NCBI RefSeq assembly: GCF_003025555.1
Contig: NZ_PYMH01000017.1
Location: 1 to 64,000, forward strand
DNA length: 64,000 nucleotides
Source: Photobacterium lutimaris
Lineage (GTDB): Bacteria; Pseudomonadota; Gammaproteobacteria; Enterobacterales; Vibrionaceae
Direction: 5' to 3'
Numbering within the stretch: the first letter of the stretch is position 1; each line of letters begins with the position of its first letter. The notes beneath the pieces are model-generated. The model did no database searches. It saw only the letters and a program-made list of their open reading frames with translations, and was not told the DNA's origin. Below are positions 57,628-64,000 of this stretch, in pieces. A program made the translations under genes and the position numbers.

Positions 57628-59799
57628 TCACATCGGCTCAAGCTTGGCATACTGGGTTACCAACCATTTGATGCCCTCACCGTTAAAGGCAACCTGTACC
57701 CGGCTCTGGGCACCGCTTCCCTCAAAGTTGATGATGGTCCCTTCACCAAATTTCGGGTGCTGGACCCGCTGACCAAGGGTGTAGCCGGTCTGGTTGAAGT
57801 TATCGTTGACCTGGCTCTGGCTGAAGCGACCACTGCTGGCAGGTCGTGACACCTTGGCCTTCATCCGCACTTCTTCGATAAACTCTTCCGGGATCTCGCG
57901 GATAAAGCGTGACGGTTTATGGAAGTTGTCCTTGCCGTACAGGCGACGCATTTCTGCGTGGGAGATATAGAGCTTCTGCATTGCACGGGTCATACCCACA
58001 TAGCACAAGCGGCGCTCCTCTTCCAAACGGCCCACTTCCTCGGTGGTGCGCGAGCTCGGGAACATCCCTTCTTCGACACCGACCATAAATACCACTGGGA
58101 ATTCCAACCCCTTGGCACTGTGCATGGTCATCAGCTGGACGGCATCCTCGAACTCATCCGCCTGACCTTCCCCCGCTTCCAGCGCAGCATGAGACAAGAA
58201 TGCTGACAGCGGGCTCATCTCCTCGGCTTCCTCTGGGATCTCGAACTGGCGGGTTGCGGTGACCAGCTCCTCAAGGTTTTCGATTCGCGCCTGGGCTTTC
58301 TCGCCTTTTTCCTGCTCGTACATCGCACGCAGGCCAGAACTGCGGATCACCTCATCGGTTTGCTGGTACAGCGGTAGCTCGCGGGTATCATCTTCCAGTG
58401 CGTTGACCAGTTCGATAAAGCGCCGCAGCGAGTTGGCAGCACGGCCAGCCAACACTTGTTCTTCCAGCAAGGCAACACTGGCCTGCCACATGGTCGCCCC
58501 GCGGTCACGGGCTGTCATGCGGATCGTTTCCAGCGTACGATCGCCCAAACCCCGGGTCGGGGTGTTCACTACCCGCTCAAACGAGGCATCATCATTACGG
58601 TTGGCCATCAATCGCAAGTACGACAGGGAGTCTTTGATTTCCTGACGCTCGAAGAAACGCATACCGCCATAAATCCGGTACGGCATCCCCGCTTGGATCA
58701 ATGCTTCCTCCAATACCCGTGACTGGGCATTACTTCGGTAAAGCATGGCGGCTTCGCTCAAGGCACCGCCCTGATCACGCAGCTCTTTAATTTTTCCGAC
58801 CACAAAGCGGGCTTCATCCAGCTCGTTGAACGCCGAATAAATCGAGATCAGCTCCCCTTCGGCACCGTCGGTCCAAAGGTTCTTGCCCATTCGCTCATTA
58901 TTGTTGGCGATCAGGCCGTTGGCGGCTTTCAAAATGTTACCGGTTGAACGGTAGTTTTGCTCCAGGAATATCGAGCTGGCTCCCTTGAAGTCATCGAGGA
59001 AGCGCTGGATATTCTCTACCTTGGCACCACGCCAGCCGTAAATCGACTGGTCATCATCCCCCACAATCATCACATTACAGTCCGGACCGGCCATCAGGCG
59101 CAACCAGGCAAACTGGATGTTGTTGGTGTCCTGGAACTCATCCACCAAAATATGCTTGAAGCGAGCCTGGTAGTGTTCACGGATATGCTTGCTGCGCTTT
59201 AGCAACTCGAACGCACGCAGCAGCAGCTCGGCGAAATCGACCAAACCGGCACGGTCACACGCTTCCTGGTAGGCGGTGTAAAGACGCAGCCAGGTTTGCT
59301 CGACCGGGTCATTGAACGAGTCAATGTGCTGCGGGCGCAGGCCCTCGTCTTTCTTGGCATTGACGTACCACACTGCCTGGCGAGCCGGCCACTGCTTCTC
59401 GTCAAGGTTCTGGGCCTTGATCAAACGACGCATCAAACGCATCTGATCGTCAGAATCAAGGATATTGAAATCTTCCGGCAAGCGGGCATCCAAATAGTGG
59501 GCGCGCAGCATACGGTGGCACAAGCCATGGAAGGTACCGTTCCACATCCCCGCCGACGAGCCGTGCATCAGCTCATTGATCCGGCCGCGCATCTCGGCAG
59601 CCGCTTTGTTGGTGAAGGTTACCGACATAATAGAGTAAGGCGAGGCTTGCTCTATCGTCATCAACCAGGCAATGCGATGGACCAAGACCCGGGTTTTACC
59701 ACTCCCGGCGCCGGCCAAAACCAGGTGGTTACCCAACGGTGCCGCCACCGCCTCGCGTTGCTTGTCATTCAGGCCATCTAACAGAAGTGAAACGTCCAT
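57628..59799 (-). CDS. uvrD: DNA helicase II
   Basis: A 723-aa superfamily I 3'-5' helicase of nucleotide-excision and mismatch repair. Walker A is AGAGSGKTRVL, motif II is DEFQDTNNIQ, and TMHSAKGLEF and YVGMTRA belong to motifs V and VI. The C-terminal Tudor-like domain (GQRVQHPKFGEGTI) binds RNA polymerase in E. coli. Confidence 0.97.
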   Translation of the reverse strand: MDVSLLLDGLNDKQREAVAAPLGNHLVLAGAGSGKTRVLVHRIAWLMTIEQASPYSIMSVTFTNKAAAEMRGRINELMHGSSAGMWNGTFHGLCHRMLRAHYLDARLPEDFNILDSDDQMRLMRRLIKAQNLDEKQWPARQAVWYVNAKKDEGLRPQHIDSFNDPVEQTWLRLYTAYQEACDRAGLVDFAELLLRAFELLKRSKHIREHYQARFKHILVDEFQDTNNIQFAWLRLMAGPDCNVMIVGDDDQSIYGWRGAKVENIQRFLDDFKGASSIFLEQNYRSTGNILKAANGLIANNNERMGKNLWTDGAEGELISIYSAFNELDEARFVVGKIKELRDQGGALSEAAMLYRSNAQSRVLEEALIQAGMPYRIYGGMRFFERQEIKDSLSYLRLMANRNDDASFERVVNTPTRGLGDRTLETIRMTARDRGATMWQASVALLEEQVLAGRAANSLRRFIELVNALEDDTRELPLYQQTDEVIRSSGLRAMYEQEKGEKAQARIENLEELVTATRQFEIPEEAEEMSPLSAFLSHAALEAGEGQADEFEDAVQLMTMHSAKGLEFPVVFMVGVEEGMFPSSRTTEEVGRLEEERRLCYVGMTRAMQKLYISHAEMRRLYGKDNFHKPSRFIREIPEEFIEEVRMKAKVSRPASSGRFSQSQVNDNFNQTGYTLGQRVQHPKFGEGTIINFEGSGAQSRVQVAFNGEGIKWLVTQYAKLEPM

Positions 59800-60134
59800 C
59801 GCTCTCTACTGGTTATTTATACAATGGTGATGATTATAACCACAAAGCCCCCCGTGATGCGAGAAACCTCCCGCTGGCCGCTCTCCCTAGTGGCAGATGA
59901 CAAAACAGCCCACACAGCATGACAAAAATTCACCTATCGACCTACTGCCAAATATTTTTGTTCTATGCTTGGAATTGCGAAAAGTTAACAAGAAGTTAAA
60001 AAAACCAAGAAAGCGTGAAAGTTATTTCCGCTTCCCCCTTTCTTATGTACCGAGAGCACCAACAAGGTGCCAGTTAACCCAAAAGGAAACGTTGCATTTT
60101 CCTGCAACGGTCAGCGTATTTAAGAGGAATAAAC
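59800..60134 (+). promoter_or_regulatory. Promoter region of the bufferin-type operon, divergent from uvrD
   Basis: 335 bp of noncoding, AT-rich DNA. It contains a perfect dyad GCACC-AACAA-GGTGC (60056-60070) of the NtrC form, and a second dyad CGTTGCA-TTTTCC-TGCAACG (60090-60109) 26 bp before the first bufA codon. GAGG precedes the ATG. I found no sigma-54 promoter with correct spacing and no clear CueR-type dyad. Long frames through this stretch look non-coding. Confidence 0.6.
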
Positions 60135-60401
60135 ATGAAAAAGACCACCAACATTGCACTCGCGACTGCAGTAACAGGCCTGCTTGCACTCGCCGGTACC
60201 GCCATGACCACCACCACGGCGGTTGCTGCCGAGGAAAAAGAAAAATGCTACGGCGTGGTGAAAGCAGGCAAAAATGACTGCGCCACCAAAACCAGTTCTT
60301 GTGCCGGCACCTCGAAAACCGACGGCCAGAAAGATGCGTTTGTGATGGTTCCTAAAGGCTTGTGTGATCGCTTGGCTGGCGGCTCAACCAGCTCATCATA
60401 A
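60135..60401 (+). CDS. bufA: BufA1-type (DUF2282) bufferin precursor peptide, copy 1
   Basis: An 88-aa exported precursor. The signal peptide spans about residues 1-32 (AVAA|E). The mature part begins with the DUF2282 signature [14 protein letters not shown] and carries four Cys (38, 49, 56, 77). Such peptides are ribosomally made, modified on Cys by an MNIO enzyme, exported, and in Caulobacter shown to bind copper. The next gene is a second copy with an identical mature region, followed by the MNIO and partner genes. The tail GSTSSS differs from copy 2. Confidence 0.92.
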   Translation: MKKTTNIALATAVTGLLALAGTAMTTTTAVAAEEKEKCYGVVKAGKNDCATKTSSCAGTSKTDGQKDAFVMVPKGLCDRLAGGSTSSS

Positions 60402-60449
60402 TCCTTAGCCAACGACCAACTTGATAACATCTCAAATGAAGGAATCATT

Positions 60450-60710
60450 ATGAAAAAGTCTAATCTTGCTGTTGCTACCGCGGTCTCTGGTTTACTTGCT
60501 CTTGCGGGTACAGCTTTAACGCCTTCTGTTGCCGTCGCGGCGGAAAAGGAAAAGTGCTACGGGGTGGTGAAAGCCGGTAAAAACGACTGTGCGACCAAAA
60601 CCAGCTCTTGTGCCGGCACCTCGAAAACCGATGGTCAGAAAGATGCTTTCGTCATGGTGCCTAAAGGACTTTGCGATCGCTTGGCCGGCAGCTCTAAAGA
60701 GGCCAAGTAA
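60450..60710 (+). CDS. bufA: BufA1-type (DUF2282) bufferin precursor peptide, copy 2
   Basis: An 86-aa precursor. A diverged signal peptide (about 1-30) precedes a 49-residue segment (residues 32-80) identical to copy 1, with Cys at 36, 47, 54 and 75. Its tail SSKEAK is different. At DNA level 19 of those 49 codons differ from copy 1, all silent. GAAGGA precedes the ATG. Its stop codon directly abuts the MNIO gene. Confidence 0.92.
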   Translation: MKKSNLAVATAVSGLLALAGTALTPSVAVAAEKEKCYGVVKAGKNDCATKTSSCAGTSKTDGQKDAFVMVPKGLCDRLAGSSKEAK

Positions 60711-61580
60711 TTGAGCGGGTTGTCTCCTGACAAGATGGTAGGGGTGGGGCTTCGCTCCCCCCATATCCATCACTTTCTCTCTGAGCGACCGGATATCGGC
60801 TGGCTGGAAATCCACAGCGAGAATTTTTTTACGCCCCACTCGCCAGCACGCCAGCAACTCAGGGACATTGCCAACCACTACCCCATCAGCTGCCATGGGA
60901 TCGGGATGTCGCTCGGATCTGCCGATACGCTGGATAAACAGCACCTATCCCAACTCAAGCAACTTGTGGACGACATCGACCCGATTGCGGTATCCGACCA
61001 CCTCAGCTGGAGTTCGGTTAACGGTCAGTACTTCAATGATCTGTTGCCCCTGCCCTATACCGAGGAAGCTCTGGCCCACTTCTGCCACAAGGTTGATCGG
61101 GTGCAGGAGGTACTCGGCCGCCAGTTACTGGTCGAGAACCCATCCAGTTATCTGAGTTTCAACCACTCGACGATTCCAGAATGGGAGTTCCTACGTGCGG
61201 TCCAACAGCGCACCGGGTGTGGCTTGCTGCTCGATCTCAACAACATCTACGTCAGCAGTTTCAACCACCGCTTCGATTGCCAAACCTATCTGGATGCTAT
61301 TGACCCGCAAACGGTTAAAGAGATCCATCTGGCGGGGTTTACCGTCAAGCAGTTCGAACAGGGAGAGATCTGGGTAGATACCCACAGTCGCCCGGTCAGT
61401 GAACCGGTATGGCAACTCTATCGCCAGTGGGTGCGTGGGCACTTCAGCGCCCTCGCCGGTGTGCCCACGCTGATTGAATGGGATCTTGATATTCCGGATC
61501 TCGACGTATTACTTGGGGAAGCTGACAAAGCACAACAAATAATTGCTGAGGAGGCCAAAGATGGGATCACCACCACCTAA
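60711..61580 (+). CDS. bufB: MNIO-family (DUF692) peptide-modifying iron oxidase
   Basis: A 289-aa TIM-barrel enzyme of the multinuclear non-heme iron oxidase family. These use a di- or tri-iron site and oxygen to rearrange Cys residues, giving oxazolone-thioamide or thiooxazole products. Family motifs in order: WLEIHSENFF, CHGIGMSLGS, SDHLSW, LLPLPYT, VENPSSYL, LLDLNNIYV, EIHLAGF, DTHSRPV and LIEWDLDIP; the His, Asp and Glu residues supply the iron ligands. The likely start is TTG at 60711, behind AAAGAGG; ATG 60735 is an alternative. It overlaps bufC by 20 bp. Confidence 0.92.
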   Translation: MSGLSPDKMVGVGLRSPHIHHFLSERPDIGWLEIHSENFFTPHSPARQQLRDIANHYPISCHGIGMSLGSADTLDKQHLSQLKQLVDDIDPIAVSDHLSWSSVNGQYFNDLLPLPYTEEALAHFCHKVDRVQEVLGRQLLVENPSSYLSFNHSTIPEWEFLRAVQQRTGCGLLLDLNNIYVSSFNHRFDCQTYLDAIDPQTVKEIHLAGFTVKQFEQGEIWVDTHSRPVSEPVWQLYRQWVRGHFSALAGVPTLIEWDLDIPDLDVLLGEADKAQQIIAEEAKDGITTT

Positions 61581-62337
61581 AAGCCTACATCACCTACAGC
61601 TGGATTTTGCCGACGCCCTGCACTACCGGCCAAGTCCCGCCAGCGAGACGGTTGCAACCGGTCAGTTTACCCCGGAGCAATTGATACAGATCTACCGTAA
61701 CAACTTTATTATCAGCCTGTCAGAGGTACTGGAAGCTACCTATCCATGCTGCAAGGCCGTGGTCGGTGACGAGTGTTTCGCCCAGCTCACCCGCCAGCAT
61801 GTACTGACCCATCCGCTCGGGGAAGGCAATGTGACCGATTACGGTGAAGGCTTTGTCGATACCGTTTCCGACCAGCCGTCAGTGATTGAGGCTGTCCCTT
61901 ATCTGGCTGAATTGGCCCAGCTGGAATGGCTTGTCGACCGGGCCAGCCAGCATGTCGCCATCACACCGGACTTTCCATTTGAGCAACTGGCCCAGATCAC
62001 CGAGGACAACCTCGGGCTGTTGACACTGGAGGTGGCCGAACCCACCTACAGCTTCGATGCACACTATCCTGTCGCCAGCCTGTGGCAGATGATCACCGAT
62101 GAGCAAATTGAGCCTATTGATATGAACCAGCCGGAGTCGGTCATTATCCAGCACCGCCCGCAAGGCATGCTGGTGGTCGCGACAACCACGGCGGCAACGG
62201 CTTTGTTACGCCTGTGCCAGCAAGGTCGAACATTGGGCGACGCTGATGGTGCCATGCTGGCCATCCTGGGCGAGCTGATCCAACAACAACTATTCACCCG
62301 TATCCACGGCCTGCCCGAGGGAGAGTGCGCATGCTGA
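61561..62337 (+). CDS. bufC: BufC/HvfC-type (DUF2063) MNIO partner protein
   Basis: A 258-aa cytoplasmic protein. The N-terminal DUF2063 domain (about 8-100) has the typical QFTPEQLIQIYRNNF and LEATYPCC segments. A C-terminal domain follows, probably the peptide-binding part that delivers the precursor to the MNIO. The ATG at 61561 has GGAGG 6 nt upstream; the frame opens at a TTG at 61543. Its stop overlaps the DoxX start. Confidence 0.9.
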   Translation: MGSPPPKSLHHLQLDFADALHYRPSPASETVATGQFTPEQLIQIYRNNFIISLSEVLEATYPCCKAVVGDECFAQLTRQHVLTHPLGEGNVTDYGEGFVDTVSDQPSVIEAVPYLAELAQLEWLVDRASQHVAITPDFPFEQLAQITEDNLGLLTLEVAEPTYSFDAHYPVASLWQMITDEQIEPIDMNQPESVIIQHRPQGMLVVATTTAATALLRLCQQGRTLGDADGAMLAILGELIQQQLFTRIHGLPEGECAC

Positions 62338-62786
62338 ATTTTCTCAAACACATCGATATCACCGCCCAGCGGATCACCGAGCCCCTGATCCCCCTGTTCC
62401 TGCTGTTCACCCGACTGTGGGTGGCATGGGTATTCTTCAAGTCCGGGATGGTGAAATACAGCAGTTGGGACAGCACCCTGTACCTGTTCGAGTATGAATA
62501 CCAAGTGCCCCTGATCCCCTGGCAATTCGCCGCCTATTCGGGCACTGCAGCCGAGCTGATCCTACCGGTATTTTTGCTGCTCGGCCTATTCACCCGACCA
62601 ATGGCACTGGCACTGTTCGTGTTCAACATCATTGCGGTTGTATCCTACCCGCTGCTGTGGGAGAAAGGCTTTTTCGACCACCAGCTGTGGGGCATGATGA
62701 TGCTAGTCAACGTGTTCTGGGGGGCAGGGATGATATCCGTCGACCACCTCATCAGCAGCAAGCCGAAACAGTCCCTATTGCAATAG
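62331..62786 (+). CDS. DoxX-family membrane protein of the bufferin operon
   Basis: A 151-aa inner-membrane protein with four hydrophobic helices (about residues 18-38, 60-85, 88-108 and 115-140). DoxX proteins commonly accompany DUF2282/MNIO operons; their role there is unclear, possibly redox or quinone-linked. The ATG at 62331 lies behind GGGAG and overlaps the bufC stop by 7 bp. It is last gene of the operon; no clear terminator was identified in the 139 bp to yigB. Confidence 0.88.
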   Translation: MLNFLKHIDITAQRITEPLIPLFLLFTRLWVAWVFFKSGMVKYSSWDSTLYLFEYEYQVPLIPWQFAAYSGTAAELILPVFLLLGLFTRPMALALFVFNIIAVVSYPLLWEKGFFDHQLWGMMMLVNVFWGAGMISVDHLISSKPKQSLLQ

Positions 62787-62925
62787 CTTGCTGCCTTAAT
62801 AAATTCATCTGGATAGAAGTTTCAAAAACACATAGATACCTCCATGTAGCTCTGACTCGCCATTCATGGCGAGTAGGTTTTGAAACTTTATCCAGAAAAA
62901 TGAAGCTCAAGTTAAGTCGATTTAA

Positions 62926-63648
62926 TTAGTCATTCACCAAAGCCAACAACTGTGAAAGCTGGCTGATTTCCACATCCGGCAACCACTTAGCCCGAGGTTC
63001 ACAGCTCAGTACCCGTTGCTGATCATTGAGCCAGCAGGCCTTGAAACCGTTTTGCTTGGCGCCACCGACATCGGTCACCAAATGATCGCCAACATGGAGA
63101 ATATCGGCCGGGGCAATGCCTAGATCGACCGCCGCGCAGGCAAATAAATCAGGCTCGGGCTTGGCCAACCCATCACGGCCCGCCATCAGCACGCCATCAA
63201 AATACTGCGCCAGACCGATTTTTTCCGCATCGACATTGCCATTGGTAATGGCCACCAGCGGCAGCTGTTGCTTGAGCAACGCCAATACCCGGTGGGTCTC
63301 CGCGGGAACATCAACCTGATTTCTGACCTCGAGCACCACCGCGACGCCTTCGCCAGCGGCCTGCTCAGCGGCCGACAGGGAATAACCGAGCTGCATAAAG
63401 CCAGTCTTGAGCAGTTCAAACCGCCATTGGGTCACATTATGGCGCAGCAGGGGATCCGCCTTAGCAAGGCGCATTTTCAATTGCTGCCAATCAGCTACTC
63501 CCATCCCTTTCAACCGCGGATGGTTAACCGCCAGCCAATCATGCATCGACTGCTCGGCTCGGCGAATCACCGGTCGGTTATCATAGAGGGTATCGTCAAG
63601 ATCAAAGGTCAGCGCCTTGGGCGCAGAAAAAGGTCGGTAAAACTGCAT
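62926..63648 (-). CDS. yigB: HAD phosphatase YigB (riboflavin pathway)
   Basis: A 240-aa haloacid-dehalogenase hydrolase. Motif I is FDLDDTLYDN, motif II ITNGN, and motif III/IV is AKPEPDLF with HVGDHLVTDV. E. coli YigB dephosphorylates 5-amino-6-(5-phosphoribitylamino)uracil in riboflavin synthesis. It lies 29 bp downstream of xerC on the same strand, as in E. coli. Confidence 0.94.
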   Translation of the reverse strand: MQFYRPFSAPKALTFDLDDTLYDNRPVIRRAEQSMHDWLAVNHPRLKGMGVADWQQLKMRLAKADPLLRHNVTQWRFELLKTGFMQLGYSLSAAEQAAGEGVAVVLEVRNQVDVPAETHRVLALLKQQLPLVAITNGNVDAEKIGLAQYFDGVLMAGRDGLAKPEPDLFACAAVDLGIAPADILHVGDHLVTDVGGAKQNGFKACWLNDQQRVLSCEPRAKWLPDVEISQLSQLLALVND

Positions 63649-63677
63649 CGGTGGCTACTCTCGAAAGCTGTCCTGGC

Positions 63678-64000
63678 TCAACGCTTGTTGCGCTTGGCTC
63701 GGGGGTGGGCTTCATCATACACCTGTGCCAGGTGTTGGAAGTCCAAATGGGTATAGATTTGGGTGGTCGAGAGATTGGCATGGCCCAGCAATTCCTGAAC
63801 CGCCCGCAGATCCCCCGAGGATTCAAGCATATGGGTGGCAAAACTATGGCGCAGTTTATGCGGGTTGATATGGCTCGATACCGCCTGCTTCTGGCCCCAT
63901 TCCGCCATGCGTTTCTGAACATTGCGATTGGAAATTCGCTGGCCCAATTTGGACACGAACAACCCCGGCTCGCCGCCTGCGGCCAATTGCCCCCGTACCT
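63678..64000 (-). CDS. xerC: Tyrosine recombinase XerC, C-terminal part (runs off the right edge)
   Basis: Only the last 107 or so residues are present; the frame is open through 64000. It has the catalytic-domain motifs [12 protein letters not shown] (His/Arg), [11 protein letters not shown] (His) and the nucleophile Tyr in IYTHLDF. XerC with XerD resolves chromosome dimers at dif. The TTG at 63986 is not the real start, because conserved XerC residues continue upstream. Confidence 0.95.
   Translation of the reverse strand, partial: VRGQLAAGGEPGLFVSKLGQRISNRNVQKRMAEWGQKQAVSSHINPHKLRHSFATHMLESSGDLRAVQELLGHANLSTTQIYTHLDFQHLAQVYDEAHPRAKRNKR

Noticed and set aside
60081-60096. Possible sigma-54 promoter before bufA (GGAAACGTTGCA)
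   Set aside because: Only 7 bases separate GG and GC; a -24/-12 promoter needs 10.
59897-60277. 126-codon plus-strand frame across the bufA promoter
   Set aside because: It is very basic and low in complexity, overlaps bufA out of frame, and contains the two regulatory dyads.
60516-60944. 142-codon minus-strand frame opposite bufA copy 2 and the MNIO gene
   Set aside because: It is a shadow of two well-supported genes on the other strand.

Overview
The window is chromosomal DNA of a gammaproteobacterium, almost certainly Vibrionaceae and perhaps Photobacterium or a close relative (the genus is inference). The gene orders murI-btuB-trmA-yijD-fabR-sthA, glnA-glnL-glnG-hemN-yihI and engB-spf-polA are the enteric/Vibrio arrangements. 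The T2SS operon is the complete gspC-N set, Spot 42 and a CsrB/CsrC-type RNA sit where expected, and an rRNA leader opens the left edge. I see no insertion sequence, prophage, integron, CRISPR array or tRNA. Almost everything is conserved backbone; the main accessory-type locus is a RiPP operon near the right end.

Layout. 1-396: promoter and leader of a leftward rRNA operon whose 16S gene lies just outside the window. 0.4-9.5 kb: membrane-anchored RRM protein, murI, a Dph6-like PP-loop protein, btuB with a cobalamin riboswitch, trmA, yijD, fabR, sthA, cysQ. 9.5-21.5 kb: nudE and the twelve-gene T2SS operon gspCDEFGHIJKLMN (leftward). 21.7-32.8 kb: hslR, hslO, pckA, an AsmA protein, a YiiD-type fusion, dtd, yihY, a DUF2959 lipoprotein, a small P-loop protein, typA. 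33-38 kb: the nitrogen regulon core glnA, DUF4124, glnL, glnG, with a sigma-54 promoter and NtrC dyads. 38.3-47.7 kb: an unlisted 42-aa ORF, hemN, DUF2489, yihI, a methyltransferase, a CsrB/CsrC-family sRNA, cytochrome c4, engB, a candidate second sRNA, Spot 42, polA. 48-59.8 kb: elbB, a GNAT, yhhQ, DUF3630, a candidate structured ncRNA, recQ, rarD, an AraC/LysE pair, ggt, uvrD. 60.1-62.8 kb: the bufferin-type operon. 62.9-64 kb: yigB and the 3' end of xerC.

The standout system is 60135-62786: two tandem DUF2282 (BufA1-type) precursor peptides with a signal peptide and four Cys, a DUF692/MNIO enzyme, a DUF2063 (BufC/HvfC-type) partner and a DoxX membrane protein, tightly packed and partly overlapping. 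The two precursors share an identical 49-residue mature region although 19 of its 49 codons differ, all silently, so the mature peptide looks strongly constrained. By family knowledge, MNIO enzymes modify Cys residues in such peptides and the products sequester copper; the role here is inference. A perfect GCACC-N5-GGTGC dyad, the same form as the NtrC sites at glnA and glnL in this window, lies upstream of the operon.

The RNA content is also rich: Spot 42; a CsrB/CsrC RNA with 24 GGA triplets; a promoter-terminator unit next to spf; and a run of five hairpins ending in a plus-strand terminator between DUF3630 and recQ. Start sites were moved from the longest ORF where a ribosome binding site or family alignment favoured an internal start, as noted per gene.
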